A stretch of 64,000 nucleotides of DNA. Origin: Hymenolepis diminuta (taxonomy: Eukaryota > Platyhelminthes > Cestoda > Cyclophyllidea > Hymenolepididae). The notes below the pieces were generated by a model that had not been told where the DNA came from, made no database searches, and saw nothing but the letters and a program-made list of their open reading frames with translations. Position 1 is the stretch's first letter. Every line of letters starts with the position of its first letter. Positions 12,000 through 24,111 of this stretch are shown here, piece after piece. A program made the position numbers and the translations under genes. The stretch is from the NCBI GenBank assembly GCA_900708905.1, contig CAADRB010000026.1, positions 1,912,895-1,976,894 on the forward strand, in the 5' to 3' direction.

Positions 12000-14900
12000 C
12001 CCTAAACATCCACGGAGCGACTCACGAAAGGGACAAAACAAACAGCTTATCTACACGTACTTTATTTTAGCCTTTATATACAGTACCACAGCGGTTTAAA
12101 CGTGTAATCAGCTCCTCTTAATATAATTCTCTGTTTTCTCTGTTACTGCTTATTGCAACAATGGTTTACCTCGAATTTCGTTCTTCTGATTTGGGAAAAA
12201 TCATTTTATCCCCTTACTCAAATTCGGTGAGATTATGGAGGTAGCTTTACGCGGATTTAATGTCACTTTAGCCTCAGTCTTTTAACAAATATGCTTTTAG
12301 ATGCTTACTTTGTTAGTAAAATTTGCGTGCGTATTTCAATATATATATATACTGATGCATTCTTTTCACTTACTCTTCCACTTTATCATTCCTACAACCT
12401 GAAGAGATGCAGAATGTTTTATTTGACAGGCAAGTAAGTATTTCACTTTTTTGTGTGTTTCGACAAAGATTATATAGCTTTAGGGGTCTGGATTTTAGGG
12501 ACAAATTTCACGAGTTGGAGTGTCTTTACTAGATTACTTGGGTGAAGATAGTTAACTGCGTTTGAATGTTGGATGGAAAATCACACTGCTTACTATTTGT
12601 TTGAGTACTGACTGTTACCGATTGTTTGTTATATTTTCTAGATGAATATTTTCAAGTTGTTTAAAAATTAGAATATTATGCAAGACGGGTAATTGGTATC
12701 ATGCATCACTCTTATATCTTTTAGAATACGAAGGTAACCTTTATATTCCGTCTCTCCTATTTCCCTTGACAAATCAGAGATCTACTTGTTAATGAAAGGA
12801 GAGGGTAGGGAGATTCGACCCATGGGATGACATTCTGATATATGGCATTCAATCATTCTTGTTGTTTATAAGACTTAGCACGACCAGAAATTGGATACTG
12901 AAAACTTCTGTTAAGCATAAAAATGGCGATCCTGTCGATAATGGAAGAGATTTGCTTTATTTTCTGCAAGCATTTACCACTTTGTTCGTCATCTGTTAAG
13001 GCGAGTTTTCGTGCCATTAGAGAAGGAGTTGTATTGTTGACTATTTCACCAATGACCGATTACTTCCTTGGTGTCCCGATGTATTTGTCTCAGCTCCGAC
13101 TTTGTGCGAGCTTCCTTTTTTAGTCCTCCTTGCAATCTAATGACTCAAAGTGAAATTTAAGTAAGGGAACTGAGAAGACTTTTCACAACAGCCCAAAGTG
13201 ATTTATAAATTTCGGATTCTCGGGGTGGAAATAGAACTTCAAGAGTTGTCTCTGAACTTTTGTCAACAGCTGTAAAACCACTCGAGACTTAATATCAGGA
13301 CCTTTGATTTTGAGTTTTATGAAATAATTCTTGATGGTCTTCCTACTGATATGAGCATTCGCTTCTATAATAAACTTTGCATTGAAACTACTGGGTTTCG
13401 GTCTTCTTAGTATGCCGATAACTGGACACATTCTTAAATAATTAAACCTCTTAGAGATGGCTTTTCCCTTTTACCACTGAAAGTTTTAAGAATTTTTTGA
13501 AAAGAGAAGCGCCTTTCTGTGTGTATGTTTGTTTCTTTCCGGTTCATTTACAGTAAAAGCCACTCCTTCTTCTGCCTTGGTCTGTCTCACTACTCCACCA
13601 CTTTTCACTTATGCATCGTTGGGTTTTGAGCGCGTTTTTTTGCGGTTCTTTTTTCCTCTCTTGCTCTCCACTTGTCGGGATAGACAGTATTCTATTTTCG
13701 CTTAAAGCACACAATAGAGTATATCCTAAATTTTCTAGCAGTTCTTGTTAGAAGTCAGCTTTGTTGTCAGTTTTACAATGCAATAGCAGTATTAGCTTCC
13801 CTTTCCTGATTCCCACCAAGACCCATTTTGAAGTAATTTGGTTAAAATACTTCGGAAGAATTTTCTCCATATTCGGGGGATTATACCTCTGGGTCAGCTT
13901 ATTTGCGTTGGTTTATTTCAATGTATTGTTTTACGCTAATTTCTCCGAACTTGAACTGTAAGGCCTGGTTGGTCAAAGTAGAGTTGGCTGAGTTCTACTC
14001 TTAGCTAAGGTTGAGTAATTCAACCAAGGACTGCCATAGCGTTATGCTTGGTCAGTCTTGACAAAATAAATTGTATTTGTGTCTTCTTGGCTGTTATTAG
14101 TACCTGGTGGCATTTGCATTATTAAAGAACTAACTAGATGCCTCTTCTTGTCTTAAACTGCATCTTTATATGGCTGTGTTTGCAACGTCTGTTCCTATTC
14201 CTTTGGCAGCTCTGTTCTACCAAAGCTTAGTTTGAAAGAAGAGACCGCGCACAAAGGTTGTTTTCACTCCTAAACTTACAGTCTTCCAAAATCTAGGGAG
14301 CAGAAAGAAAGATTTCTTTTCACAAAAGTAAATGAGTGTGTATTTTTAAGGATCATTTGGTTGTCTGAAATTCTGACAAATTTTATTCACAGTGTACGAA
14401 GGGAAAATTTTCCGTAGTCTTTCCAACTTCCGTAGTTTTCAATTGTCCCAATTATCAATTTATCCAGAATACATAATCTCGTACAGTTTTCATTAATCGC
14501 ATTCAATATGTTGAAAACTGAATGAAAGCCAGACAAATGGCATTACTTGCCTATTTTTAGCCTAAGAGTTGTTGCTTATATAGGTTCTAAGCACAAAAGA
14601 GTCTTATCGAAACGAAAGCGGATGTACAAGAAAAGTTAGTCAGCTTGACAACCAGTTGATGAATTATTTCTTCATCAGTTAGTTAAAATTGGAGCTAATT
14701 TAGCTTAAGAAATATATACTCTTCACTATTTCTACAGGAATATAGACTACAGAAAGATAGGTTTAAGGCTTGAAATCTTCGTATATCCAGAGTTGTTCAA
14801 CATGGTCACATTGGATCGGATTCAATCAAGATTTCAATCGCTTTTAACAGCATAGCGTTACCATTTAGACCAAAGGAGTAATAATGTATGCATCGACTGG

Positions 14901-17540
14901 CTAATTCTCACAGTCATGAACGATGAACAATACACTACAATTAATCTCGAAAGAGATAGTGAGTGAGAACGGACGCAAGTAATGCAAATAAAATTGATAA
15001 TCCCTCTATCTCTTGTAATTCACATGCCATTCTCATGATGTTCAGTTTATGCTTATGCCCACACTGTATGGACTCGATTTTCCGTGCTTTCTCATTAGTA
15101 CGAATTCTATAATCCCACCCTTCCTATTTTCCCCGTTGTCATAAAAATTAATGAACTACCGGAGAGTGCAATTTTTCCTTCGATAGTAAAATCGAATTTG
15201 AGTTTACATTTTTACTTATATTAATAAGTAGATTGACCGCTTTTGGGCGTCAGAATTTCGTGACCTTTATGGAATTGATGAGAAATTGCTAATTTAGAGA
15301 TAGACGAATGAAATGTTTCCCGAGGAAGCATCTGAAATATCTTCCACAAGTAAACATTCAGTAATCTCACTAAATGATAGTGTCTCCGTTTGTACTATTT
15401 CTTAACTGATTAACGAAATTGTTTAACAATCATCCTTGCTACATTTTTACTGTTCTGTCTTCATTCACTGTAAGATTATTCATGTATAAAGGCTTGTAAT
15501 TATATTATATATAGTTTATTTATTTTTAGTACACAATTTCCTGTCCAAATTAGCAGAATTGTGGAGTTTGTATTGGTTTGTAAAATTTGAGGCTTATTCC
15601 TGAGCTCAAAATCTAGAATTTGTGCTGCATTTTCTCCTCGTTTTTGCATTTTGACTTTTGTTTATTGAATATCATCACCAGTTTACTTGATATTTCTTGG
15701 TAATATCTAATAATTGGCTTGAACTTCAACTTGCAAGGTACGAAATATCCAGAGATTAAGCAGATTAATTCCCTGTGATTGCTGTACTTTTCTTAACATA
15801 AATCTAACTTCCATTAATTTAACAGTACGCAGTCACTGGTAAAATCTAGGCTGCTTCTAAAACTAAAATCTACGTAATCTCCAGGAGAGTAGGTCTGTGG
15901 CTCAAACGATTTCTTTGCTTATGATAAAACCGCCTACCTTTATGGATTTGACTACTTGGGAGTGGGCCATAATTGCGTCACTGGCGCGATTTCATTCCCA
16001 GGCGCGAGCGCGAAAAACCCAATAATCGATAAACTAGTGCTCAAAGGACTTAGTGTGTGAACCTCGTCCCGCTGTGGCAAGACTATTCGATCCGGATTCC
16101 TAATACCTCTAGATTATTAGAATTTTTCATTTACTTTCAGTGAAAACTCGTATTAAACTAGTATCGTCGCTACTTGCCCACCATGTAGAGAAAATGGCAG
16201 ATGATATTGTCTGGGCCATTTTAAGTCAAGATTAACTGTTCACACCTAAATTTATATTAGCTTTTTCATGTTATATTGACCAACCAAAATTTATTAATTA
16301 AGATCATAAAGGTCGAAAAGGGGTAAGTCCACAAGATGTCACTACTAAGCTTCATTTTCATGCATTAGCTTAGTGCTTCATAAAATTAAACGTTGCCTTT
16401 TTCACGGGCTACATAGTTATTTGTTAACTTGTTTCCCCACTCTATCGATTTCCCATAAATTTAACTTTTCTCTAGTTTTATCGCTTACGTATTAGCTTCA
16501 TTTTACCTTCTCTCCTCTCCACAACCCAAACCCATGTGATACTTTGAGTCTTTGAAATACCTAAACGTGAGCTACTATTACTCTTTTCCGAGCTGTAGTT
16601 TGTGTAAAATCAGAACAGTTAATCACAGTATCTCATAAACTTTTAGTCTTTTGATAGGAGGCCGACAAAACAAGGCTCAAAGCTGCAGCGTTTGTGTTTT
16701 GTCTCGGAATGAGTGATTTCCGCAGGTTGTACTTAAGTCGCCCATCATCCTTATCGATATGCGGGCGCACGCCGCTCCCAACGCCTCAACAGTTACGCAG
16801 GACAAAAACTGTTGTTGAAATAATAAAGGCGACATGTATTCAGTCATATGTAGTCATTCTTTAGCTAACAGTATCTTGGGCATAGCTGTACCTTATCTCT
16901 CTCTGGGTCTGAATTAACTGCTACCCAGCCACATCTAGTGGAAACTGGTGCCACCTTAAGCCTGAGTTTACAAAACTTGAATCCTTATTCTCCCTCTTCA
17001 GATTCTAAAACCCGCGGACAAAAAGAAATTCCACTTCGCTTACCTTCCTTCAAGTTGGAGCGCATCTTGGGCTTCACGAACAAAAGAGAAGCCAGTAGGA
17101 TAAACTACTCCCCTTCCCCTGCTCTCTCCTTCTGCTCCATCCACAAGCGACTTACAACTACTCACGGATTTGTGCAACCCTCTCTTAGACTCGTAAAGGA
17201 TAGTTCCTGCTATTTGATGCAAACAAGCCTCCCCCCCGCCTTGTACAGAACTGAAAGAGAAGTAATAGACTGAATCTTGAAATTATACATGTCTATGTAT
17301 AGAGCATTCCCTCGCGTATACGTCTTTTTTCTCCCATCCCAAGCTTTGCACACTCACAAACACACAGGCATCTGTGATGATATCAGGGTACTCACACACA
17401 TGTAATCGCAACACCCTCCTATTTCACAAGAGTAATAAACTGTTGCCGCTGTTGCTAACTGGTCTGAATTCGTATGTAATAACAAACGGAAGAATTTGTT
17501 TTCCCCCACTCTCTAATATCGAATATAAACAAAAAGAACG
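12000..17540. other. No gene recognised; mixed-composition intergenic DNA
   Basis: Several unremarkable open frames (for example 12923-13123 plus and 13183-13431 minus) show no family signature. Blocks at 13490-13700 and 16640-17280 are noticeably GC- or pyrimidine-richer than their surroundings. The second holds open frames on both strands (16938-17273 plus, 17040-17222 minus), as expected from base composition rather than coding. A weak family B repeat lies at 15570-15650. Confidence 0.4.
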
Positions 17541-17543
17541 AGA

Positions 17544-18715
17544 TTATTGTATTTCCCTGATAATTGTACACCAAGACCCACAGATAAGGGAGAGCTTTGA
17601 GTTGGGAGTAAATGGGAGGGGAATTCGATTGATTTTATCAGAGGAAGCTAAGTGTGGATATCGGCCAGGCATCTTTTGGGGTTCCATGTCGAATCCTAGT
17701 TGTCCGAAGCCGTTCCAACCGAAGGAAAATAGGTCATTGTTTTCTGATAAGCAGACGGTGTGTCGACTTCCACAAGCGATCTAAATACCACTACTGTTAG
17801 GAAAGTAAGCTTATATTTACTGCGAAAATCGATACATCGTCTGGTAATTCAACTGGAATCGGCAGAGGAGAAAGATTAATACATGAATCCATGGCGATGA
17901 GAGGATTATTAATGTTTTTAGAACGTTCCAGATTTATGGATCCACATCCTAATTGTCCAAATTCATTCGATCCCCATGTGTAGACATCTCCTGTGTCTAA
18001 AAAACAATCACATTACCGAAACTAAATGTAAACCGGTTAAACAAGCGGAGTGCCAATAACCACAGGCAATCTCTACCACGGTCAGAGGTTTAAGAGCTTC
18101 AATAATTGTGGGTTCAGATTGGAATTCTAAGTCCCCATGACCTAGTTGCCCGCGGCTAGGAGATGTTAATCGACATTTTGGACCTACGTGCCGATTCCTT
18201 TACTGAAAACGTGTCCTGAAGGGGTTAGAAAGAGAGCGAAACCAGGTCCAGAGGCAACACTCTTAATTTTTACAGACAGAGGTTGTGTAGGTTCAATAAT
18301 TTTTGGGAAGTTTTTGAGAGAATATACGGAAAGAAATCGATCCACTATTAAGAAATTAGCGAAAATGGGTTTGATTTACTAGAGACGCAGTAGAGTTCAT
18401 CATCATTTGCAGAGAATGAGAGAATATTCTCAATCCCAGTTGTATGGACAATTTTGTCGGGCTTATAAAACGCGCTAACGACGCCTTCTGTAGATAAGAT
18501 AAACACATACTGTGTATTTGAGCAAAAAGTTTGAGCTTGGCAGGGTATCTCAACACTGGTTCCGTCACAGTATGCATAAATTAAGTCATCTAAAATATAA
18601 GCCACATAATGTGAATACTTTTCGCATAAACGGAGCAATGCCAATCAGAATAAAGTATACTGTCAGGATAGAATTCCTCATTATTGTTAACCGTTCGTCC
18701 GAAAATATGTACCAT
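17544..18715 (-). CDS. RCCD1: RCC1-repeat protein, RCCD1-like, six exons with mini-introns
   Basis: Complete 332-residue protein in six exons: 18715-18619, 18589-18380, 18344-18188, 18155-18034, 17996-17821 and 17780-17544 (stop 17546-17544). All five introns are GT-AG, 29, 35, 32, 37 and 40 nt long, and every phase joins correctly. RCC1-blade signatures are plain: 'RGQLGHGDL', 'ACGYWHSACLTDTGDVYTWG', 'SNEFGQLGCG', 'ACGSRHTVCLSE' and 'FGWNGFGQLGF', ending in 'CGSWCTIIRE'. The N-terminal half is divergent, with a 'SDWHCSVYAKNDLIYAYCDG' blade, as in RCCD1, whose human form is of similar size. In vertebrates RCCD1 binds the JmjC protein KDM8 and supports chromosome segregation; a similar role here is inference. 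The SERGEF-type RCC1 protein is the main alternative. The start is the first in-frame ATG giving a blade-like N terminus. Confidence 0.85.
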
Positions 18716-21046
18716 CTTAAAACATTACTGCAGATTTAAATAGGAGCTAACCTGAGAGAGCACTAATACGAAGATACGGACAACAAGACTACAGAGTTAA
18801 CTGAGACTAGGCTGAGCTAGCCACAAAGCCGTCCAATAGGAAGGATTAGTCATTCAAGCCACCCAATCACACGCTACCGATGATAATGAACCAAGCCGAC
18901 GAAAATCTATGTATATTAAACTAATCTTCTACTACATGCTATCATGTTACGTGTGCTAATGCCATGCATAACATAGCTATCTTTTTATTCCCACTTCCCC
19001 TTGTCTTTTTCTGTTCCCCAACCTCTTAACGAATGCTTGTACCCGAAATTGACCTTTATGTAACATGTCTGTAATAAATCCTCCTATCTAAACTCGTCCA
19101 GTATTACAAATCAAGTAATAAATCACAAGGTCGTCGTCTTCGACCACAGGTCAAGGTTAATTTTTCCCAAGGCTTTAAATAAATGTAACGATATGGACTT
19201 GTTTTATTGCCAAAGTAACTATAAAACACATTTAAGCTGACTGATTTGTGTTTCTAAAAAAACTGCTAATTCTATCTTATTTGTATTATAAGGTTATATT
19301 TAGGATTGAATATTATGTTGGGCTGGACCAATATATCAGACACTTGGAGGAATATTGATGGAAGGAAATATTTTCTTTCCATAAGCTTCGAAGTTCCAGT
19401 ACCGAAAATTTTGATTACTAGGGCTTTGTAGACTTATTATACACTTATAAATCAAGCAGATATGCTCAAGTCATTAGCTGTTGGCTAGCATTAGAGTTGC
19501 ACTCCAAAGCAGTTCCCTCCAACTTTGATAAGAAAAGTAATATGATTGCTATTTTAAGATCGATTTTTCCGGACTAGAAGTCGGAGGTCATTAATTATTA
19601 ACTCATTTTAAAAATTTCGTTTTTTAATTATAATTGAATTCCCTTGTTAAAATAAAAAAAATCATTAAAGTATTACGCAATAATTCTCTATCAGGTTATG
19701 TCCGTATTTTCAGTAATATTTGTGAATTTAATGCTCTTTTTATCTACACAATTGGTAAATAAAGCATGAATTTAATTTTACTTTGAGGTTCACGTTCAAA
19801 GTCATATACTTACAAGTACGTATACTTTATATGTGTAAAAATAGGACTGTATTCAGTGGGCATATATGAAACAAATATAATAGACAGTCTAAGTAGAGGG
19901 AGAATATATCGAATGTACTCTGCGGCCGGTTAAAAAAGGGATGAGCGACAACTCCATTAACATAATAATATCGCCACTAATAAACTCTTTTTAGACTTAA
20001 TCAAGTTATCATTAAATACTAGTCTGCTATAATATAGACCTGGGCCAAATAGAATGAATAAGTCAAGTCGTTCTGCGGACAGAATAGTTTGAAAGTGGTC
20101 GGAAAATTCATTCCACTATATAGATAGAAATATTAAGTTTACTTAAGAACATTTCCTTGTGAGATGTTAGCTATATCTGATCGCCGATACCTAGGTGTAT
20201 TAATTAGTAACTGCAGATTTTTATGCATACACTTGGACCGCACATGATGAGATGGTGTTGAGGACAGCTAACAGTTCCAATCATGAAGTTTTAATAAATA
20301 TCTGTTGCCTAAACTTATAAAAGTCGTTACCTGATATTTCAAACTTTCAGATTTTGTCTGTTAGCATAATTCCAATATTTCTTATTTTATATCATTGAGA
20401 ATCGTGCCTCATATTCCACGGGCACTTCTTAATTTAACCGTCGATATTCGTCAGCCATCGGATGTAATGCTTTCATTGTTCTGCTTAAAATAGGCATGCA
20501 GCTGGATTTCCCTTTCATTTTAATGGTCTTATTTCATGTAAATTATTAAAAGTGGAAGGACGCTTTAGCAAAATTATTTTATTAAGTGTCAGTGCATTAC
20601 GTACGATGACGAATTGATCTGCTCAGCCTCTCCGTTAATTATACATCTACTGACTCATACCTCTGCCCTTGTCTGCTGCTCATCAAAGAAAAAGGGACAT
20701 GAAATCTTTCAACAGCCTTAACCTATCTCATTTCGCCTGTTTCCCACAAACAGCTTTATCCGCTCCTAGTACCTACGCCTTTACATTCGTCCAATATACG
20801 CACGGTCCTAATGTACTCTCGGCCTAATAACTCGGCAATGGTCGTTATATTCTGCTATAGCCAGCAAATATCTATCAACACCTGGCGATTAGAAATGACT
20901 GACCGGCGATAAGATCTCCACTACTGCGTCCACGGGCGGCCCCGCTGTGTTCGCACTTAGGTACCTGAACAGATGTCGATCATCACGCCAAGACACCGAT
21001 GATGGGAAATAACTGACGTCAAACGAGGAAATTTTTCGTATATAAA

Positions 21047-21072
21047 CCTAATTTATTTATTAATAAATTAGG
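21047..21072. repeat. Perfect 11-bp inverted repeat with 4-nt loop
   Basis: The arm 'cctaatttatt' is followed by 'tatt' and then the exact reverse complement 'aataaattagg'. It sits about 380 bp downstream of the stop of the small minus-strand coiled-coil gene, so it could form a hairpin near a transcript end. In AT-rich DNA chance occurrence cannot be dismissed. Confidence 0.6.
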
Positions 21073-21190
21073 ATGACTTACCTGCCACCTCCGAACTGAT
21101 CTGACAACACGAGTGGCTTGACTATATTTTCTTGCTACAATGAATGTTAATATTTGCCTATTTAAATAATAAATCATATTTTATATACAC

Positions 21191-21238
21191 ATATATATAT
21201 ATATATATATTTACGTAATTATATATATAATTATGTAA
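21191..21238. repeat. (AT)10 microsatellite and adjoining 28-nt near-palindrome
   Basis: Ten AT dinucleotides at 21191-21210 are followed at 21211-21238 by a 28-nt palindrome centred on an AT run. It has a single mismatched pair (c near the left end against t near the right end). This is a typical extrusion-prone AT tract; no function is implied. Confidence 0.7.
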
Positions 21239-21452
21239 AACATCGACTAATCGCGCTCATTACCTTATTATAAATTAAGTTAGACATAAAATAAGCGAAA
21301 ATCTCCTAAATGTTAACGAATTTTCAGCTTAGACGTTTGTAAAACTGCAAAATCAAAATGAAATACGTTCGTTACTAACCCTTTAATTTTATAAAATATA
21401 AGCCTAGACAATAGAAACTATGCATAGAATCGTAGCAAAAGGAAAAACGGAA

Positions 21453-21839
21453 TTAAGTTTCAGTTTCTGTAAGTGCGCGGATGAGTTCTTCTAATTTTGA
21501 TGCTAATGTAATTTTTCTGCCCTCCCAATTTGAATGAAATTTCTTAATTTCTTCTTGAATCGTCAACAATTCAGCGAGCATTTTCTGTTCAGCATCAAAT
21601 TTGGACCTAAAGATTACCTTAAATGTTAACTGATTACCTTGTCTCAATGAGCATACATTTCAGGGCCTCATTAATAGAAGAAATCATTTCTAAAATATAG
21701 TAATGTATGAATCATCTCTTACTCTCGGGATCTGTTGCAGACCATGCATTGTTTTCGCAATCATTTTCACCATCAATGATGCTTCCTTCCATTAAGTCTA
21801 AATATAAAACACATGGATTCTAAAGGTACCACTACACAT
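21453..21839 (-). CDS. Small coiled-coil protein, four exons with mini-introns
   Basis: Four exons assemble in frame on the minus strand: 21839-21830, 21797-21723, 21689-21638 and 21606-21453 (stop 21455-21453). The introns are 32, 33 and 31 nt, all GT-AG. The product is about 96 residues. An acidic start ('DGENDCENN') is followed by one long predicted coiled coil from 'EKMISSINEALKCML' through 'EEIKKFHSNWEGRK' to 'ASKLEELIRALTETET'. I do not recognise the family; the size and helical make-up would suit a small subunit of a multi-protein complex. The 10-nt first exon is the least certain part. Translation could instead begin at the ATG at 21792, within exon 2 (91 residues), or the gene could join exons further upstream. 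Conserved phase through three tiny introns is the main evidence that it is real. Confidence 0.6.
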
Positions 21840-22868
21840 TCAGAGCAAGTCACGAATTCTGCTGTAGGTACTCAAAATTGTGCTTTAAATACTCATTTAA
21901 TTAAAACTCACTGAAATTTGATTTGAACAAATTAGATTAAAGGTAAAATTATATTTGGAATTTAATTATTAATTTGAAAGATTTCACAGATATAATATAA
22001 ATCAACCAAAAACGAAATTCATGTTTCTTCCTGTTATCTTAAATGTAACACGCTTAGGATTTTTATTCATTAATATTCTCAGCGGTATAACACTCTCTTC
22101 AGTATCGATTATCTTACTCAGCTATTCTCCTGCTTACGTCAATTTTAAACATTTCTGGGTAAGACAGCTCTGAAAATAAAATCTTTGGTATCTTTTGTTC
22201 TCCTTAAAGTACAGTTGTATCGTTTATTTGAAAGCGCATTTCTCTAACATTGATATAACTATGTATTTCTCATGGGCAAATCAGTGGTATTATCTATGAA
22301 AAATATTTGTACTAATCAATCGTCATTCTTCTGTCGCATTGAAAAGAAAATAATAAGAAGGACTAGGTCAGTTTCCGATCATATACTTCTCATCGATCCT
22401 GATGTTATATAATTACACCCAAATATGCGGAATGGATCATGAGCAAAATTCTATTTCGAAATTCCAGAAATCATTCTTATGGATGAAAATTTTGATTTAC
22501 ATTTAATTAATACCTCCTATTTTTTTAATTAGCACAATTATACAAAGAAACAATGTCTTGCATATGTTGAAATTGAGATCCAAGAGCCTTTTTCTTCGGT
22601 TGAATATAATTTTGGTAAACTTATATATATTTTTATAAAGACTATTTCATTTAAGATCAATATATCAGGGCAAACAATCTTCTATCTAAATAAATTATAA
22701 GATTGTGAATTTAATAATCCATACTATCTTAATATAATGGAATTTACGCATTAGAATGAAAAAAGGTTATCAGAGAAGTGCCCATTATTAACACAGAAGG
22801 CAGTTCGGCAGGGCCAACCTCGAGAGCTTGCCATTCAAACAAGGCTTCAATTACATTAATTCTTAAAC

Positions 22869-23741
22869 CTTTTAAAGTGAATGTCCTCCAAAATGAGAGG
22901 ATACTTAGCTTTATCTCTTTCATCATTTGCCAATTCTATTTTAGTATTCTTAAAAATACTAATAACGCGAGGCTGGCAATCTCCGTAATTTAATAAATGT
23001 CTCAACATCCTAAACTAAGTGGCAAAATTAAAATTTGATGTGAGCTTATTGTGACAGTACCTCCTGCCTAATAAAATCAAGTACAAAAAAGGATTGGCTG
23101 AATTCATAAAAATGACGTTAAAATTCCTCTTGCATTAAGACAGACACTAATATACCGTAGTATGATTATTGATAAAGCCTCAGTAGGAACTTCAAACCAC
23201 ATAAAACGCAAACAAACTTAAAGGGCAAATTCACATTTTATCTGCTTTTAGTACAAAAAATTAAATTAAAGCTCTGTACTAACGCAGAAAATTTTAGCAT
23301 TATAAGGGAATTCTTCAAACTAAAGTAACGTATTAGCAGTCTTATTTGCAAATTTTGTTATTTTTGTTTCGAATTCGACAGAAATTTTAAATGGACATAA
23401 GTTACATACCGATGTTCCTCAGCATAGTGACGCAAGTAGGCTAAAGAATAACTTGTCACTAAATAAAATCTCTTAAATCTAGTGGGTTATCGCACTCTTC
23501 TAACAGAATTGCAGTTTTTATGTCACATAACGTCTTGCGAGTTGATTTTTCAAAAAAACTTTTCTACAGTTCGTAAAAATAATTTTAAAATATACAAAAT
23601 TTGAAGATTCCTTTTAAATGGTCACAATTTCAGAAAATATCAAGGTGGTATAGAAGATGAAAATTGTTTATGCCTTTGCAATGATTACCTTATAAATTGG
23701 CGCAATGTATGATTTATCCATTCAGATTGGACGGAGCACAT
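22869..23741 (-). CDS. Tentative gene: chain of four short exons, unknown product
   Basis: Four candidate exons join in consistent phase on the minus strand: 23741-23689 (from an ATG preceded by an in-frame stop), 23563-23527, 23440-23410 and 22935-22869. All have GT/AG borders, two with good donors (gtaatc, gtatgt). Readable pieces are 'MCSVQSEWINHTLRQFI', 'KVFLKNQLARRY', 'PTCVTMLRNI' and 'LANDERDKAKYPLILEDI'. No family is recognised and no terminal exon was found. The overlapping frame at 22926-22744 ('NVIEALFEWQALEVGPAELP') also looks protein-like and competes with the last exon. The start lies about 370 bp from the KMT5A start in divergent orientation, which would suit a shared promoter. 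Treat as a hypothesis. Confidence 0.25.
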
Positions 23742-24089
23742 TTCAAATATTGAAAGCTCTGCTTGGTGGTTGAAATTTCCTTCTTCGTTTAATTATATTC
23801 ATATTCATTTAAGCCAAGTATTACGAGTGTCTAAATTATTCATTTTAAATTTTGACTCATTTTTTATGATCATTTTTTTGAAACATCCGAGTTTTCTGTT
23901 TTTTTCATTTTTATGAAAGTAGAACTCCATGTATTTCTAATGAAATGTGAATTTATTACTTTGTTAGTCTTCACGAAATTGTTTTTAATAGTTGATCCCT
24001 TATTTGAGTAGCTGTAGCATTTGTTCGCTGCGAATGGGTTATGAGTTAATAGGTTACGCCTTTTCTTTTTTAATTATTTCCTAAAATAA

Positions 24090-24111
24090 GTTTATGTTAT
24101 TTTAGTTAAAA
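24090..24111 (+). promoter_or_regulatory. Splice-acceptor-like site 6 nt before the KMT5A start codon
   Basis: A 'ttatgttattttag' acceptor ends at 24105, after a T-rich stretch, and leaves only six bases before the ATG at 24112. It could be the 3' end of an intron in the 5' untranslated region or a spliced-leader trans-splicing acceptor, which many flatworm mRNAs use. The sequence alone cannot choose. Confidence 0.45.

Larger units (their letters stand above)
18716..21452. other. Intergenic region between two minus-strand genes
   Basis: No exon was recognised. The 18740-18910 and 20640-21030 stretches are GC-richer. The second includes a 'tgacgtca' CRE-like octamer near 21014 and could hold a promoter, though no gene was seen leaving it. 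Strong AT inverted repeats are at 21047-21072 and 21211-21238, and an (AT)10 run at 21191-21210. Confidence 0.4.

Noticed and set aside
14620..14720. Possible inverted family A repeat copy ('gacaaccagttgatgaatta')
   Set aside because: Only one short block matches and the order of the remaining landmarks is absent.
16938..17273. 111-codon plus-strand open frame
   Set aside because: It begins at a non-ATG codon and has no motif. It sits in a GC-richer block that is also open on the opposite strand, so composition explains it.
18188..18382. Plus-strand and alternative minus-strand open frames over the RCCD1-like exons
   Set aside because: They are shadows of the spliced minus-strand gene, and the minus-frame stops fall inside the 29-40 nt introns.
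22744..22926. Match of the minus-strand frame to the PC-esterase (NXPE/CASD1-like) region
   Set aside because: The resemblance is a loose pattern of aromatic and hydrophobic positions. No catalytic motif or flanking exons were found, so no function is assigned.
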